This document shows, piece after piece, positions 9,301 to 15,534 of a stretch of DNA of 64,000 bases (position 1 is the stretch's first letter; every line of letters begins with the position of its first letter). The DNA lies in NCBI GenBank assembly GCA_963775085.1, contig CAVZHO010000006.1, positions 124,001 to 188,000 of the forward strand. The letters are read 5' to 3'. The stretch is from JAAFIP01 sp963775085. Lineage in GTDB: Bacteria; Pseudomonadota; Gammaproteobacteria; Burkholderiales; Burkholderiaceae_C. Made by a program: the position numbers and the translations under genes. Below the pieces are notes generated by a model, which worked only from the letters and a program-made list of their open reading frames with translations, was not told where the DNA came from and ran no database searches.

Positions 9301-10068
9301 TTTACCGGCACCTCGCCCCAGCAAACCAATAACTTCAATGCACCCACCGCCGTGTGTATGGCCGCCGTGCTGTATGTGTTTCGCTCGTTGGTAGACGACG
9401 ACATCCCGCTCAACGCGGGATGCTTGAAGCCGCTCAAGGTCATCATCCCGGCGGGCAGCATGCTCAACCCCTACCCACCGGCCTCGGTGGTGGCTGGCAA
9501 TGTCGAGACCTCGACCTGCATCACCAACGCGCTGTTCGGCGCCCTCGGCATCATGGCGGGCGGCCAGCCGACGATGAATAACTTCACCTTCGGCAATGCC
9601 ATCCACCAGTACTACGAAACCATCTCGGGCGGCAGTGGTGCCGGTGGCGTGTTTGATGCAGAGGGTCAGCTGATCGGCGGTTTCAACGGCACCTCCGTCG
9701 TACAAGCCCATATGACCAACTCCCGCATGACCGACCCCGAGGTGCTGGAGTTCAGATTCCCCGTGCGGCTGGAAAGCTACGCCATCCGGGCAGGCAGCGG
9801 CGGCAAGGGCCAATACACTGGCGGCAACGGCGGCCTGCGGCGGGTGAGATTTTTAGAAAAAATGACCGCCAACATCCTGAGCAACGGCCGCATCCACAGC
9901 GCCTTTGGCATGGCCGGTGGCGCACCTGGTGCCCCCGGCATCAACCGCGTGCTGCGTGCCGATGGCCGCGTGGAAGCGCTGGCCCACATCGGCAGCATCG
10001 AGATGCAGCCAGGCGATGTGTTTGAGATTCACACGCCGGGCGGTGGCGGGTTTGGTGTGCCAATTTAG
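6379..10068 (+). CDS. Fused hydantoinase A + hydantoinase B / 5-oxoprolinase-type enzyme
   Basis: A 1229-residue protein. Residues 1 to about 690 form a hydantoinase A (HyuA) unit starting FWIDRGGTFTDVVGKKPDG and containing the ASKHA ATPase segments KVIGFDMGGTSTDVS and AGGGSILQ. From about residue 705 a hydantoinase B (HyuB) unit follows (VLLEVFNNLFMNIAEQMG, then HLGSMGESIKTVI, NDPYHGGTHLPDVTVITPV). Fusion of the two is the arrangement of ATP-dependent 5-oxoprolinase. The gene diverges from the TRAP operon across a 232-bp gap, and its substrate may be the TRAP cargo. Codons near 6828-6893 resemble the interspersed repeat. Confidence 0.92.
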   Translation: MTNETLSSKRWQFWIDRGGTFTDVVGKKPDGSLVTHKLLSDNPEQYPDAAVAGMRHLLGLNADELITPDKVECVKMGTTVATNALLERKGEPTLLVITRGFQDALRIAYQNRPRLFDRHIVLPELLYSAVIEAQERMGAHGEVVEELNESLLKDELVTSYSQGLRCVSIVFLHGYRYTAHELAAERIAREVGFTQISVSHKISPMMKLVSRGDTTVVDAYLSPILRRYVDQVASQMPGVKLFFMQSSGGLTDAHSFQGKDAILSGPAGGIVGMARTAQLAGQAKVIGFDMGGTSTDVSHFAGEFEREFETQVAGVRMRAPMMSIHTVAAGGGSILQFDGARMRVGPQSAAANPGPACYRRGGPLAVTDANVLLGKVQPRYFPKVFGPRANEALSYEATLEKFNALAEQMGSAQAPGHSAQGAAPAPHSLEEIAEGFIHIAVQQMANAIKKISVARGYDVTRYTLQCFGGAGGQHACLVADALGMTRVLVHPMAGVLSAYGMGLADQSTMREQAVEVALSEVALAEIKAQLDALASDAQAALLRQQAASGSITLHRRVHVKYQGTDSALIVPSGEVAQITAAFEAAYRQRFAFLMQGRALIVEAVSVEAIVAGDAPAEPVHALHPQRAVPTRETVRMYSGGMWHNAALVVRADMRPGDAVSGPAIIAEQNATTVVEPGWAAHLTALDHLILERRTQRAITYAAGTTADPVLLEVFNNLFMNIAEQMGLQLQNTAYSVNIKERLDFSCALFDAQGNLIANAPHMPVHLGSMGESIKTVIRDNVGRMQRGDVFVLNDPYHGGTHLPDVTVITPVYLGDAPAPTFYVGSRGHHADIGGTTPGSMPPFSTRIEEEGVQINNLKLVAQGVLQEQQMLELLGSGQYPSRNPTQNMADLKAQIAANEKGVQELGKMVEHFGLPMVQAYMQHVQDNAEESVRRAITQIAARLQDGQFTLPLDNGAQIQVAIRVNAGKRSAEIDFTGTSPQQTNNFNAPTAVCMAAVLYVFRSLVDDDIPLNAGCLKPLKVIIPAGSMLNPYPPASVVAGNVETSTCITNALFGALGIMAGGQPTMNNFTFGNAIHQYYETISGGSGAGGVFDAEGQLIGGFNGTSVVQAHMTNSRMTDPEVLEFRFPVRLESYAIRAGSGGKGQYTGGNGGLRRVRFLEKMTANILSNGRIHSAFGMAGGAPGAPGINRVLRADGRVEALAHIGSIEMQPGDVFEIHTPGGGGFGVPI
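6828..6893 (+). repeat. Repeat-like segment R3 inside the hydantoinase gene
   Basis: GATGAGCTGGTTACGTCC, then ACAGGGACTACG and a T-rich end, aligns with R1 with one inserted base and a few mismatches. It is read in frame as about residues 151-172 of the hydantoinase. The local DNA is more AT-rich than the flanks. The encoded stretch has a normal family length, so this may be conversion, an old insertion, or convergence. Confidence 0.4.
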
Positions 10069-10595
10069 ACCGGAAAGCGTTTGCGCACTTTGGCAAACAC
10101 GCTGCCCCAGGCGGGGTGATTGCGCTCTGACGCGCTAAGGTCAAACTTGCGGTCAATTGCAATGGCGGCTTCAAACGACTTCTCGCATTGGACCATGCGT
10201 TGGGTAATGCAGTTGACAAAGGCAATGGTTTTGTAGCCACGCAGCAGATCGGGCGTGTTGCTCAATCCTTGCAAAAAGCTTTGTTTGATCTTGCTGTCGG
10301 CGCGGCCATATTCGCCTTTATGAAAAGCGGCTACGCCCTCATTCAAGGCGGCGGCACCTGGTGAAGGCCCCTCAAACAAGGGCGCGGTGATGGGTGCACT
10401 GGGGGTGGTGCTGATGGGAGGCGCCGTGCTGCCCGGTACGGTGCCAGGCGCGGGCGATGCGCCGGGAGCAGTGGGCGGGCTGCCAGGGGCAGAGCCACCG
10501 CGTGGGCCGGTGGTGGTGCAGGCACTGAGCAGTACAGCGCAGAGCAGGGCGGCACTGCGCGCCAGGAGCGAAGGGGTGAGGAGCGGTAGGAGCAT
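10065..10595 (-). CDS. TssQ-like T6SS-associated lipoprotein
   Basis: A 176-residue lipoprotein. A hydrophobic leader ends in the lipobox LLSAC with the lipidated Cys at residue 26. A Pro/Ser/Thr/Gly-rich linker spans about residues 27-80. The C-terminal TPR-like part includes ALNEGVAAFHKGEYGRA, GYKTIAFVNCI, CEKSFEAAIAIDRKFDLSASE and HPAWGSVFAKVRKRF. That C-terminal pattern matches what I remember of TssQ-family type VI secretion lipoproteins. No other T6SS gene is visible, so it is either an orphan or a general TPR lipoprotein. It overlaps the hydantoinase stop by 4 bp on the opposite strand. Confidence 0.6.
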   Translation of the reverse strand: MLLPLLTPSLLARSAALLCAVLLSACTTTGPRGGSAPGSPPTAPGASPAPGTVPGSTAPPISTTPSAPITAPLFEGPSPGAAALNEGVAAFHKGEYGRADSKIKQSFLQGLSNTPDLLRGYKTIAFVNCITQRMVQCEKSFEAAIAIDRKFDLSASERNHPAWGSVFAKVRKRFPV

Positions 10596-10693
10596 GCGGA
10601 TGATGGGCAGTAGGCGGAGTCAAGTCTGCTGCATTGTCAGCGCGGCTGTTGGACGCTTTGCGCGTACAAGGTAACAAAGAAAGTGCGTTTTGG

Positions 10694-10750
10694 CATTGAT
10701 TTATGGCTGTAGTCCATGTGTTGTGGTCATATGAAGCTATTATTTATATA
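10694..10750 (-). repeat. Interspersed repeat, copy R4
   Basis: On the minus strand this reads AATAGCTTCATATGACC, a spacer, then CATGGACTACAGCCATAAAT. It matches the family at both ends (AATAGC, GGACTA, GC.ATA) with a degenerate middle. It occupies much of the 237-bp gap between the lipoprotein and cytochrome b genes, which holds nothing else I recognise. Confidence 0.45.
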
Positions 10751-10832
10751 GCACACAGGATACAGCTTGAAGCATCAATATACGCTGGCTTGGCAAGTGC
10801 TTGTTGCGATGCAGCAGCCGGGGCGCAGGGCA

Positions 10833-11402
10833 TCAGGTGTGATCGATGCGCTTGTCGCCCGTCAGCATGGCCTTGACCAAATTGTCCTGATGCCGCCACG
10901 ACGTGAAGGCTACGCCGCCCAAGTGCAGCGCTACCAGGGGAATGAAGGCATGGCCAAAAAAGCTGTGCAAGCGCTCCACCCATTCAATGCCCCAAAACCG
11001 ATCCGTGGTGTAGAGCCAGCCCGACAGGCTGGCCACCAGGGTGGTGAGCAGCAGGGTGACCACCATCCAGGCACCCAACGGGTTGTGGCCCAAGGTGCGC
11101 GGCTCGCTGCCGCTGAACAGGCTACGGGCATAGGCTAGAGTGGTCGCAGGGCTTTTGACAAAGGTGGCAAATCGGGCGTACTTGCCCGCCCAAGGCCAAC
11201 GGGCGAAGCCCAGTACGAGCCGCAGCGCAGCGCAGGCCAGAGCCGTGTAGCCCGTCCATTCATGCCAATTGCCGCCGCCCTCGTGCGTGGCAAAGGCGGC
11301 GATGACGCTGGCGGCCAGCGTCCAGTGCAGCAGGCGCTGCACCAGGCTCCATACGCGCGTGGTGTCAACTGGCTGGGAGGGCGCCATAGGGTGAGTCTGC
11401 AA
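10833..11402 (-). CDS. Cytochrome b561-type membrane protein
   Basis: A 189-residue di-haem cytochrome b561/Ni-hydrogenase-type protein with four helices. Likely haem His residues lie in VQRLLHWTLAASVI, GGGNWHEWTGYTA and LHSFFGHAFIPLVALHLGGV. Such proteins move electrons between the quinone pool and soluble partners across the inner membrane. The gene follows a PepSY-domain gene on the same strand with a 34-bp gap, a recurrent pairing in Comamonadaceae. The electron donor is not evident. Confidence 0.85.
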   Translation of the reverse strand: MQTHPMAPSQPVDTTRVWSLVQRLLHWTLAASVIAAFATHEGGGNWHEWTGYTALACAALRLVLGFARWPWAGKYARFATFVKSPATTLAYARSLFSGSEPRTLGHNPLGAWMVVTLLLTTLVASLSGWLYTTDRFWGIEWVERLHSFFGHAFIPLVALHLGGVAFTSWRHQDNLVKAMLTGDKRIDHT

Positions 11403-11436
11403 CGCGAGCGGCTATGGGTGCGCCAGGCGGGGCGGC

Positions 11437-11736
11437 TTAGTTGCGTGGCTTGGTGGGCACGCTCTGCAGCGTGACGGGGTGAAAGTAGTATTCGCCGCGT
11501 TGGCCCTTCTCGTCCAGGGCATACACCTCGTAGCAGCCACCGTCTTCCTTGATGCGGCGCACCGTCCAGCCGCGCTCCTTGAGCGTTTGCTCCAGCTTGT
11601 CTTTGGCCTGCCAGGTGGACTTGTCGCCCGATTCACAGGTGGCCAGACCCGTGGCCTGGGCTGCGGTGCCTAGCGCAATAAGGCCCAGAGCCACAAAAGT
11701 GCCGCGCAGCGCGCGCGATGGTGAAAATGCAAACAT
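11437..11736 (-). CDS. PepSY-domain periplasmic protein
   Basis: The start chosen is the ATG at 11736, preceded by GGGAG. It gives a 99-residue protein with a signal peptide (MFAFSPSRALRGTFVALGLI...AAQA). The mature part is a PepSY-type domain: LEQTLKERGWTVRRIKEDGGCYEVYALDEKGQRGEYYFHPVT, with the two Cys (CESGD and GGCYE) possibly forming a disulphide. It is the promoter-proximal gene of a two-gene unit with cytochrome b561. Its role may be regulatory or in haem-protein interaction; this is an inference. Confidence 0.8.
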   Translation of the reverse strand: MFAFSPSRALRGTFVALGLIALGTAAQATGLATCESGDKSTWQAKDKLEQTLKERGWTVRRIKEDGGCYEVYALDEKGQRGEYYFHPVTLQSVPTKPRN

Positions 11737-11867
11737 AAAGAAGACTCCCAAACGGCTAGACGACCGATCTTGCCAGAAACTCGTAAACCGGGTGTAAACG
11801 CCGTAGCCCTTGTGCCATCCGTCTGCGTAATAATCGGTATCCAAGGTGATATTTCAAGCTACACAGC

Positions 11868-13013
11868 ATGGCACAGCAAAACAGTTTATTTGACACGGCA
11901 GAGCTGCCACCGCCCGCCGAGCCACCGCTGCGTTGGGCGCTGGCCATCTCGGGCCAGGCCCTGGCACCCGAGCAAAAGCAGTTCAACCTGCTCTTGGCCA
12001 AAATTGAAAAGCTCAAAGAGTCGCTGGTGCAACTGCATCGCATGGCGGACGACTTTCGCCAGCAGTACAGCAAAAAAATCAGCCCCTTGCTGGAGCAGCA
12101 ACAGATGCTCAATAAGCAGATGCTGCATTTTTTAGACCAGCGCCTGCAAGGCAAGGGCCTGTCTGTCAAGGTGCGCCAGGGCATGGAAGAAATCGTCTGC
12201 AACCTGGCTCTGGCCATGCTGTACGGGCCAGACGGAGCCGAGATGGAGGCTGTGCTGGCGCGCTACCACTATGAGGACGATGAGGAGGAAGATGAAGAGT
12301 TTGACGAAGCAATGGACGCAGAAATCACCGCAGAGATGAAGTCGATGATGTCCCATATGTTTGGCATTGACATCGAAGACGACGACCTGGAGGGTTCGCC
12401 CGACGAGATCTTTGCCGCCACCATGCGCAAAATGCACGAGGCCGAGGCAGCGCGCAAAGCCGCCAAGTCCAGGCGCAAAAAATCGACCAAAGAAAAAGCC
12501 AGCGCGCAGGACGATCTGGACGCTGGCAAAGCCCTGCAAAGCATTTACCGCAAGCTGGTCAGCGCCCTGCACCCCGACCGCGAGCCTGACGACACCGAGC
12601 GCCTGCGCAAAACCGCCCTGATGAAACAGGCCAACGCCGCGTACGAGAAGAAAGACCTGCTGGGCCTGCTGCAATTGCAGCTAGCCGCCGAGCAGATCAG
12701 CCCGCAAAGCATGACGGCGGTGGCGCAAGACAAGCTGCGCCACTTCAACCGCGTGCTCAAAGAGCAGGCCACCAGCCTGCAAGACCAGTTGCGCAACACC
12801 GAAGACCATTTGCGCATGGAGTTTGCGATCGACCACTACGGGCGCGTAACCCCCGGCGCGCTGCAAACTGCGCTGCGCACCAGCCTGCAAGGCGTGGGCG
12901 CGCAGATCCAGTGCATGCAGCGCGACCTGCAACTCATCCAGGCCGACCCGGCCTTAAAACGCTGGGTCAAGGAGCAACTGGAGATGATGCATGATGAAGA
13001 CCTGTATTTCTAG
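11868..13013 (+). CDS. J-domain-containing (DnaJ-like) protein
   Basis: A 381-residue protein. It has an N-terminal coiled-coil-like region (residues about 40-90, Lys/Gln/Leu-rich), a strongly acidic stretch (EDDEEEDEEFDEAMD, around 135-150), a basic linker (RKAAKSRRKKSTKEKA), and an atypical J domain with the HPD motif in IYRKLVSALHPDREPDD. J domains stimulate Hsp70 ATPase. The C-terminal third is Gln/Leu-rich and helical. It lacks the zinc-finger and substrate-binding domains of DnaJ, so it is a specialised Hsp70 co-chaperone of unknown client. Confidence 0.75.
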   Translation: MAQQNSLFDTAELPPPAEPPLRWALAISGQALAPEQKQFNLLLAKIEKLKESLVQLHRMADDFRQQYSKKISPLLEQQQMLNKQMLHFLDQRLQGKGLSVKVRQGMEEIVCNLALAMLYGPDGAEMEAVLARYHYEDDEEEDEEFDEAMDAEITAEMKSMMSHMFGIDIEDDDLEGSPDEIFAATMRKMHEAEAARKAAKSRRKKSTKEKASAQDDLDAGKALQSIYRKLVSALHPDREPDDTERLRKTALMKQANAAYEKKDLLGLLQLQLAAEQISPQSMTAVAQDKLRHFNRVLKEQATSLQDQLRNTEDHLRMEFAIDHYGRVTPGALQTALRTSLQGVGAQIQCMQRDLQLIQADPALKRWVKEQLEMMHDEDLYF

Positions 13014-13042
13014 AATATTTCAACCCATCAGAAAGAACGTAT

Positions 13043-13972
13043 ATGCGTATCGCCATCATCGGCCAGCAGGACTTTGGCAAGGCCGTTTTAGAGGCCTTTG
13101 TAGCCCGTGGCGACACGGTGGTGGGCGTGTTTTGCGCGCCCGACAAAGCCGGGGCCAAGAGTGACCCGTTCAAGCTGGCCGCGCAGGAACTGGGCCTGCC
13201 CCTGTTCCAGTTTGCCTCGCTGCGCAGCCCCGAGGCGCAGGATACTTTGCGCGGCCTGCAAGCCGACTTAGGCGTGATGGCCTTTGTGCTGCAATTTGTA
13301 CCGCAAGAGCTGGTGCGCATCCCCAAGCACGGCATGGTCCAGTTCCACCCCTCGCTGTTGCCGCGCTACCGTGGCCCCAGCGCGATTAACTGGCCCATCA
13401 TCCGGGGCGACACCGAAACCGGCCTGACCATCTTTCGCCCCACCGACGGCCTGGACGAAGGCCCCGTCATCCTGCAAAAGCACACCCCCATCGGCCCCGA
13501 CGATACCCTGGGCAGCGTCTACTTTGACCGCCTCTTCCCCCTGGGCGTGCAGGCCCTGCTGGAGGCCGCCGACATGGTGGTGCAAGCCCAGCACCACGAA
13601 CACCACCAAAACGAAGGCCTGGCCACCTACGAGGGCTGGTGCCGTGCCGACGCATCGCGCATCAACTGGCACAGCCACGTCGACGTGGTCTACAACCTGA
13701 TCCGCGGCTGCAACCCCGCGCCCGGTGCCTGGACCAGCTTTGAAGGCCAAAAAATCCAGGTTTTTGATGCCACCAAAAGCATCTTCCGCCGCTTCAAAGA
13801 CGTCGAAGGCCACGTCGCCGAAGTCACCAAAATCGGCGACGCCAGCTTTACCGTATCCGCGCAGGGCGGGCATATCGAGGTGCTCAAGGCCAAAGCCGAG
13901 GGCGGTAAGAAAGACGCTGGCGCGGCGGTTGCGAAAGCGTTGGGCTTGAAGTTGGGGAGTGTGCTTGGATGA
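13043..13972 (+). CDS. 10-formyl-THF-utilising formyltransferase (Fmt/FDH N-domain-like)
   Basis: A 309-residue protein with the formyltransferase fold. The Rossmann start is MRIAIIGQQDFGKAVLEAF. The catalytic segment is VQFHPSLLPRYRGPSAINW followed by the Asp in RPTDGLDEGPV. A C-terminal Fmt-like domain (WHSHVDVVYNLIRGCNPAPGAWT) is present. The FHPSLLPR.RG.SAINW form is closer to the hydrolase domain of 10-formyltetrahydrofolate dehydrogenase than to Met-tRNA formyltransferase. It could transfer or hydrolyse a formyl group. It stands alone between a J-domain gene and a toxin-antitoxin pair. Confidence 0.8.
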   Translation: MRIAIIGQQDFGKAVLEAFVARGDTVVGVFCAPDKAGAKSDPFKLAAQELGLPLFQFASLRSPEAQDTLRGLQADLGVMAFVLQFVPQELVRIPKHGMVQFHPSLLPRYRGPSAINWPIIRGDTETGLTIFRPTDGLDEGPVILQKHTPIGPDDTLGSVYFDRLFPLGVQALLEAADMVVQAQHHEHHQNEGLATYEGWCRADASRINWHSHVDVVYNLIRGCNPAPGAWTSFEGQKIQVFDATKSIFRRFKDVEGHVAEVTKIGDASFTVSAQGGHIEVLKAKAEGGKKDAGAAVAKALGLKLGSVLG

Positions 13973-13986
13973 AAACGCAAGTTACC

Positions 13987-14015
13987 TTGACATAAGTAGG
14001 CCATTGGCCTACAAT
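13987..14015 (+). promoter_or_regulatory. Sigma-70 promoter with palindromic operator for the brnT operon
   Basis: TTGACA (13987-13992), a 17-bp spacer, and TACAAT (14010-14015) form a near-consensus promoter. A perfect inverted repeat GTAGGCCA-T-TGGCCTAC (13996-14012) fills the spacer and touches the -10, a placement suited to autorepression by the HTH antitoxin. The predicted start site (about 14022) coincides with the ATG at 14023, so the toxin mRNA may be leaderless. Confidence 0.7.
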
Positions 14016-14022
14016 GCAATGC

Positions 14023-14304
14023 ATGAACGTTGAGTTCGACGACGCTAAAAGTGAGCGCTGTTTGTTGGAGCGTGGTTTTGATTTTGCCTATGCCGCCCAT
14101 GCCTTCTTGGATGCCCAACGGGTGGTGCAAATAGATGCGCGCTACGATTATGGTGAACCACGGTTTGTGCTGCTAGGCATGGTGCAAGAGCGCTTATTTA
14201 GCCTCGTATACACGCCGCGAGGCGACGCATTTCGGATTATTTCGGCCCGCAAGGCCAACGCCCGTGAAAGGAAACGCTATGACAGTTACCAAGATAAGCC
14301 TTAA
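14023..14304 (+). CDS. brnT: BrnT-family ribonuclease toxin
   Basis: A BrnT-type RelE-fold toxin, MNVEFDDAKSERCLLERGFDF...EPRFVLLGMVQERLFSLVYTPRGDAFRIISARKANARERKRY. The conserved RIISARKA..RE..RY tail is the family hallmark and carries catalytic Arg residues. An upstream in-frame ATG at 14014 overlaps the promoter -10 element, so I chose 14023, which gives 93 residues. It probably cleaves mRNA and is neutralised by the overlapping downstream gene. The promoter carries a palindrome suitable for repression. Confidence 0.88.
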   Translation: MNVEFDDAKSERCLLERGFDFAYAAHAFLDAQRVVQIDARYDYGEPRFVLLGMVQERLFSLVYTPRGDAFRIISARKANARERKRYDSYQDKP

Positions 14305-14611
14305 ACCCTTGTCCAACCCAGACAAAGTAGGTCGTGTCAACAATGCACTGTTAGACGGAACTACAGCAAAACAAATTGCCGCCCAAGCCGCCCAAGATGA
14401 GACAGCCGCCGCGCAGGACGCTGCCCATTACGCGCGCCGCGTGCGTGAGCGCTTGGGCTTGACGCAGCAAGCATTGGCAGCGCGCATAGAAGTGCCGCTG
14501 GACACCATCCGCAATTGGGAGCAAGGCAAACGCAGCCCAACCGGCGCGGCTAAAGCTTTGCTTAAAGTACTGCACCATGCGCCAGAGGCAGCGTTGGCTG
14601 CGTTGCGTTAA
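14279..14611 (+). CDS. HTH (XRE-type) antitoxin paired with BrnT
   Basis: A 110-residue protein whose ATG (14279) is preceded by AAGGA; the gene overlaps brnT by 26 bp. The N-terminal half (TTAKQIAAQAAQDETAAAQD) recalls BrnA antitoxins. The C-terminal half is a Cro/XRE helix-turn-helix (RVRERLGLTQQALAARIEVPLDTIRNWEQGKRSPTG) rather than the ribbon-helix-helix of classical BrnA. It should neutralise BrnT and bind the palindrome upstream. Partner replacement of the DNA-binding domain is the notable feature. Confidence 0.82.
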   Translation: MTVTKISLKPLSNPDKVGRVNNALLDGTTAKQIAAQAAQDETAAAQDAAHYARRVRERLGLTQQALAARIEVPLDTIRNWEQGKRSPTGAAKALLKVLHHAPEAALAALR

Positions 14612-14682
14612 CACGCTGTCTGAATTCAACGCATTGTGCAAACGTATTCGCTAACCGTTGGGCAAATTTTTGATGCAATTGG

Positions 14683-14714
14683 GCACATAAAAATATATAC
14701 TTAACGCACATAAA
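14683..14714 (+). promoter_or_regulatory. Direct repeats upstream of vapB, candidate operator
   Basis: GCACATAAA occurs at 14683-14691 and again at 14706-14714. The repeats start 23 bp apart, about two helical turns, within an AT-rich promoter region ending 12 bp before the vapB ATG. VapBC complexes usually bind repeats in their own promoter, so this is a candidate autoregulatory site. The evidence is the repeat and its location only. Confidence 0.35.
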
Positions 14715-14726
14715 GTAAGGAAATTT

Positions 14727-14939
14727 ATGCGCACCCATATCGAATTAGATGGCGATGTTCTTGACCAAGTGATGGATTTAGGCCAGTTTGCCAGTAAAAA
14801 AGCTGCCGTCAATGCTGCCTTGGCCGAGCTGTCGCGTTCGCTCAAGCGCAGGCAATTGCTCGCCCTGCGCGGCAAGGTCGCTTGGCAGGGCGATTTAGAC
14901 GCGCTGCGCATCGCCCGCATGGCCGATCAGCCTGCTTAA
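14727..14939 (+). CDS. vapB: VapB-type antitoxin
   Basis: A 70-residue antitoxin of the short VapB (type II, ribbon-helix-helix) class, MRTHIELDGDVLDQVMDLGQFASKKAAVNAALAE. The N-terminal RHH region binds DNA, and the C-terminal part (LLALRGKVAWQGDLDALR) wraps the toxin. The start follows TAAGGA. The gene ends 15 bp before the PIN-domain toxin, the standard vapBC order. Direct repeats lie just upstream. Confidence 0.85.
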   Translation: MRTHIELDGDVLDQVMDLGQFASKKAAVNAALAELSRSLKRRQLLALRGKVAWQGDLDALRIARMADQPA

Positions 14940-14954
14940 CTCGCAGGCATTGCC

Positions 14955-15347
14955 GTGATCGTTGACACCTCCGTGTGGATTGATTTTTTCAATGGCCACC
15001 CTTCAGTCCAAGTCCAACGCCTGGCGCGCGCCATCGAAGATGGCGAATCCATCGCATTGCCCGGCCTGGTTTACACCGAGATTTTGTTGGGCCTGAAAAA
15101 CGATGCCGAGGCCAAACGCATCGCCCTGCTACTGCAAGCCTTTGACTGGGTGAGCGAGCCCACCCAGGCCGACTACGCCTCTGCCGCAGCGCTGTACCGC
15201 CAATGCCGCACCAAAGGCCTGACCATCCGCTCCACCATCGACTGCGTTATCGCCCAACTCTGCCTGCGCGACGGCCTGCCCCTGCTCGCCAAAGACCGTG
15301 ACTTTGAGCGCATGGCGCAGATGGTAGCTTTGAAGTTGGTAAATTAA
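14955..15347 (+). CDS. vapC: VapC PIN-domain ribonuclease toxin
   Basis: A 130-residue PIN-domain toxin starting at GTG. Acidic active-site residues are present: Asp4 (MIVDTSVW), Glu42 (YTEILLGL), Asp96 (STIDCVIA) and Asp114/Asp116 (AKDRDFERM). VapC toxins cut tRNA or rRNA in a magnesium-dependent way and are held inactive by VapB. It is immediately downstream of vapB and appears intact. The RNA target cannot be told from sequence. Confidence 0.9.
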   Translation: MIVDTSVWIDFFNGHPSVQVQRLARAIEDGESIALPGLVYTEILLGLKNDAEAKRIALLLQAFDWVSEPTQADYASAAALYRQCRTKGLTIRSTIDCVIAQLCLRDGLPLLAKDRDFERMAQMVALKLVN

Positions 15348-15534
15348 AAATGTTTCCAAAGTTATTAGTATGAAAAAGATGGCTGCTCAAGGCAGATTGG
15401 TAAGGGCTACCTTATGTTCGTCTCTTTGAGTTTTTTCACTATTGCTTGTTGTCATTGCGTAAGAGCTGACTCCTTAGACTTTTTGGGTTTACTCCGCAAG
15501 CCATCAATGCCACTATGACCACATTCACGTTGAA

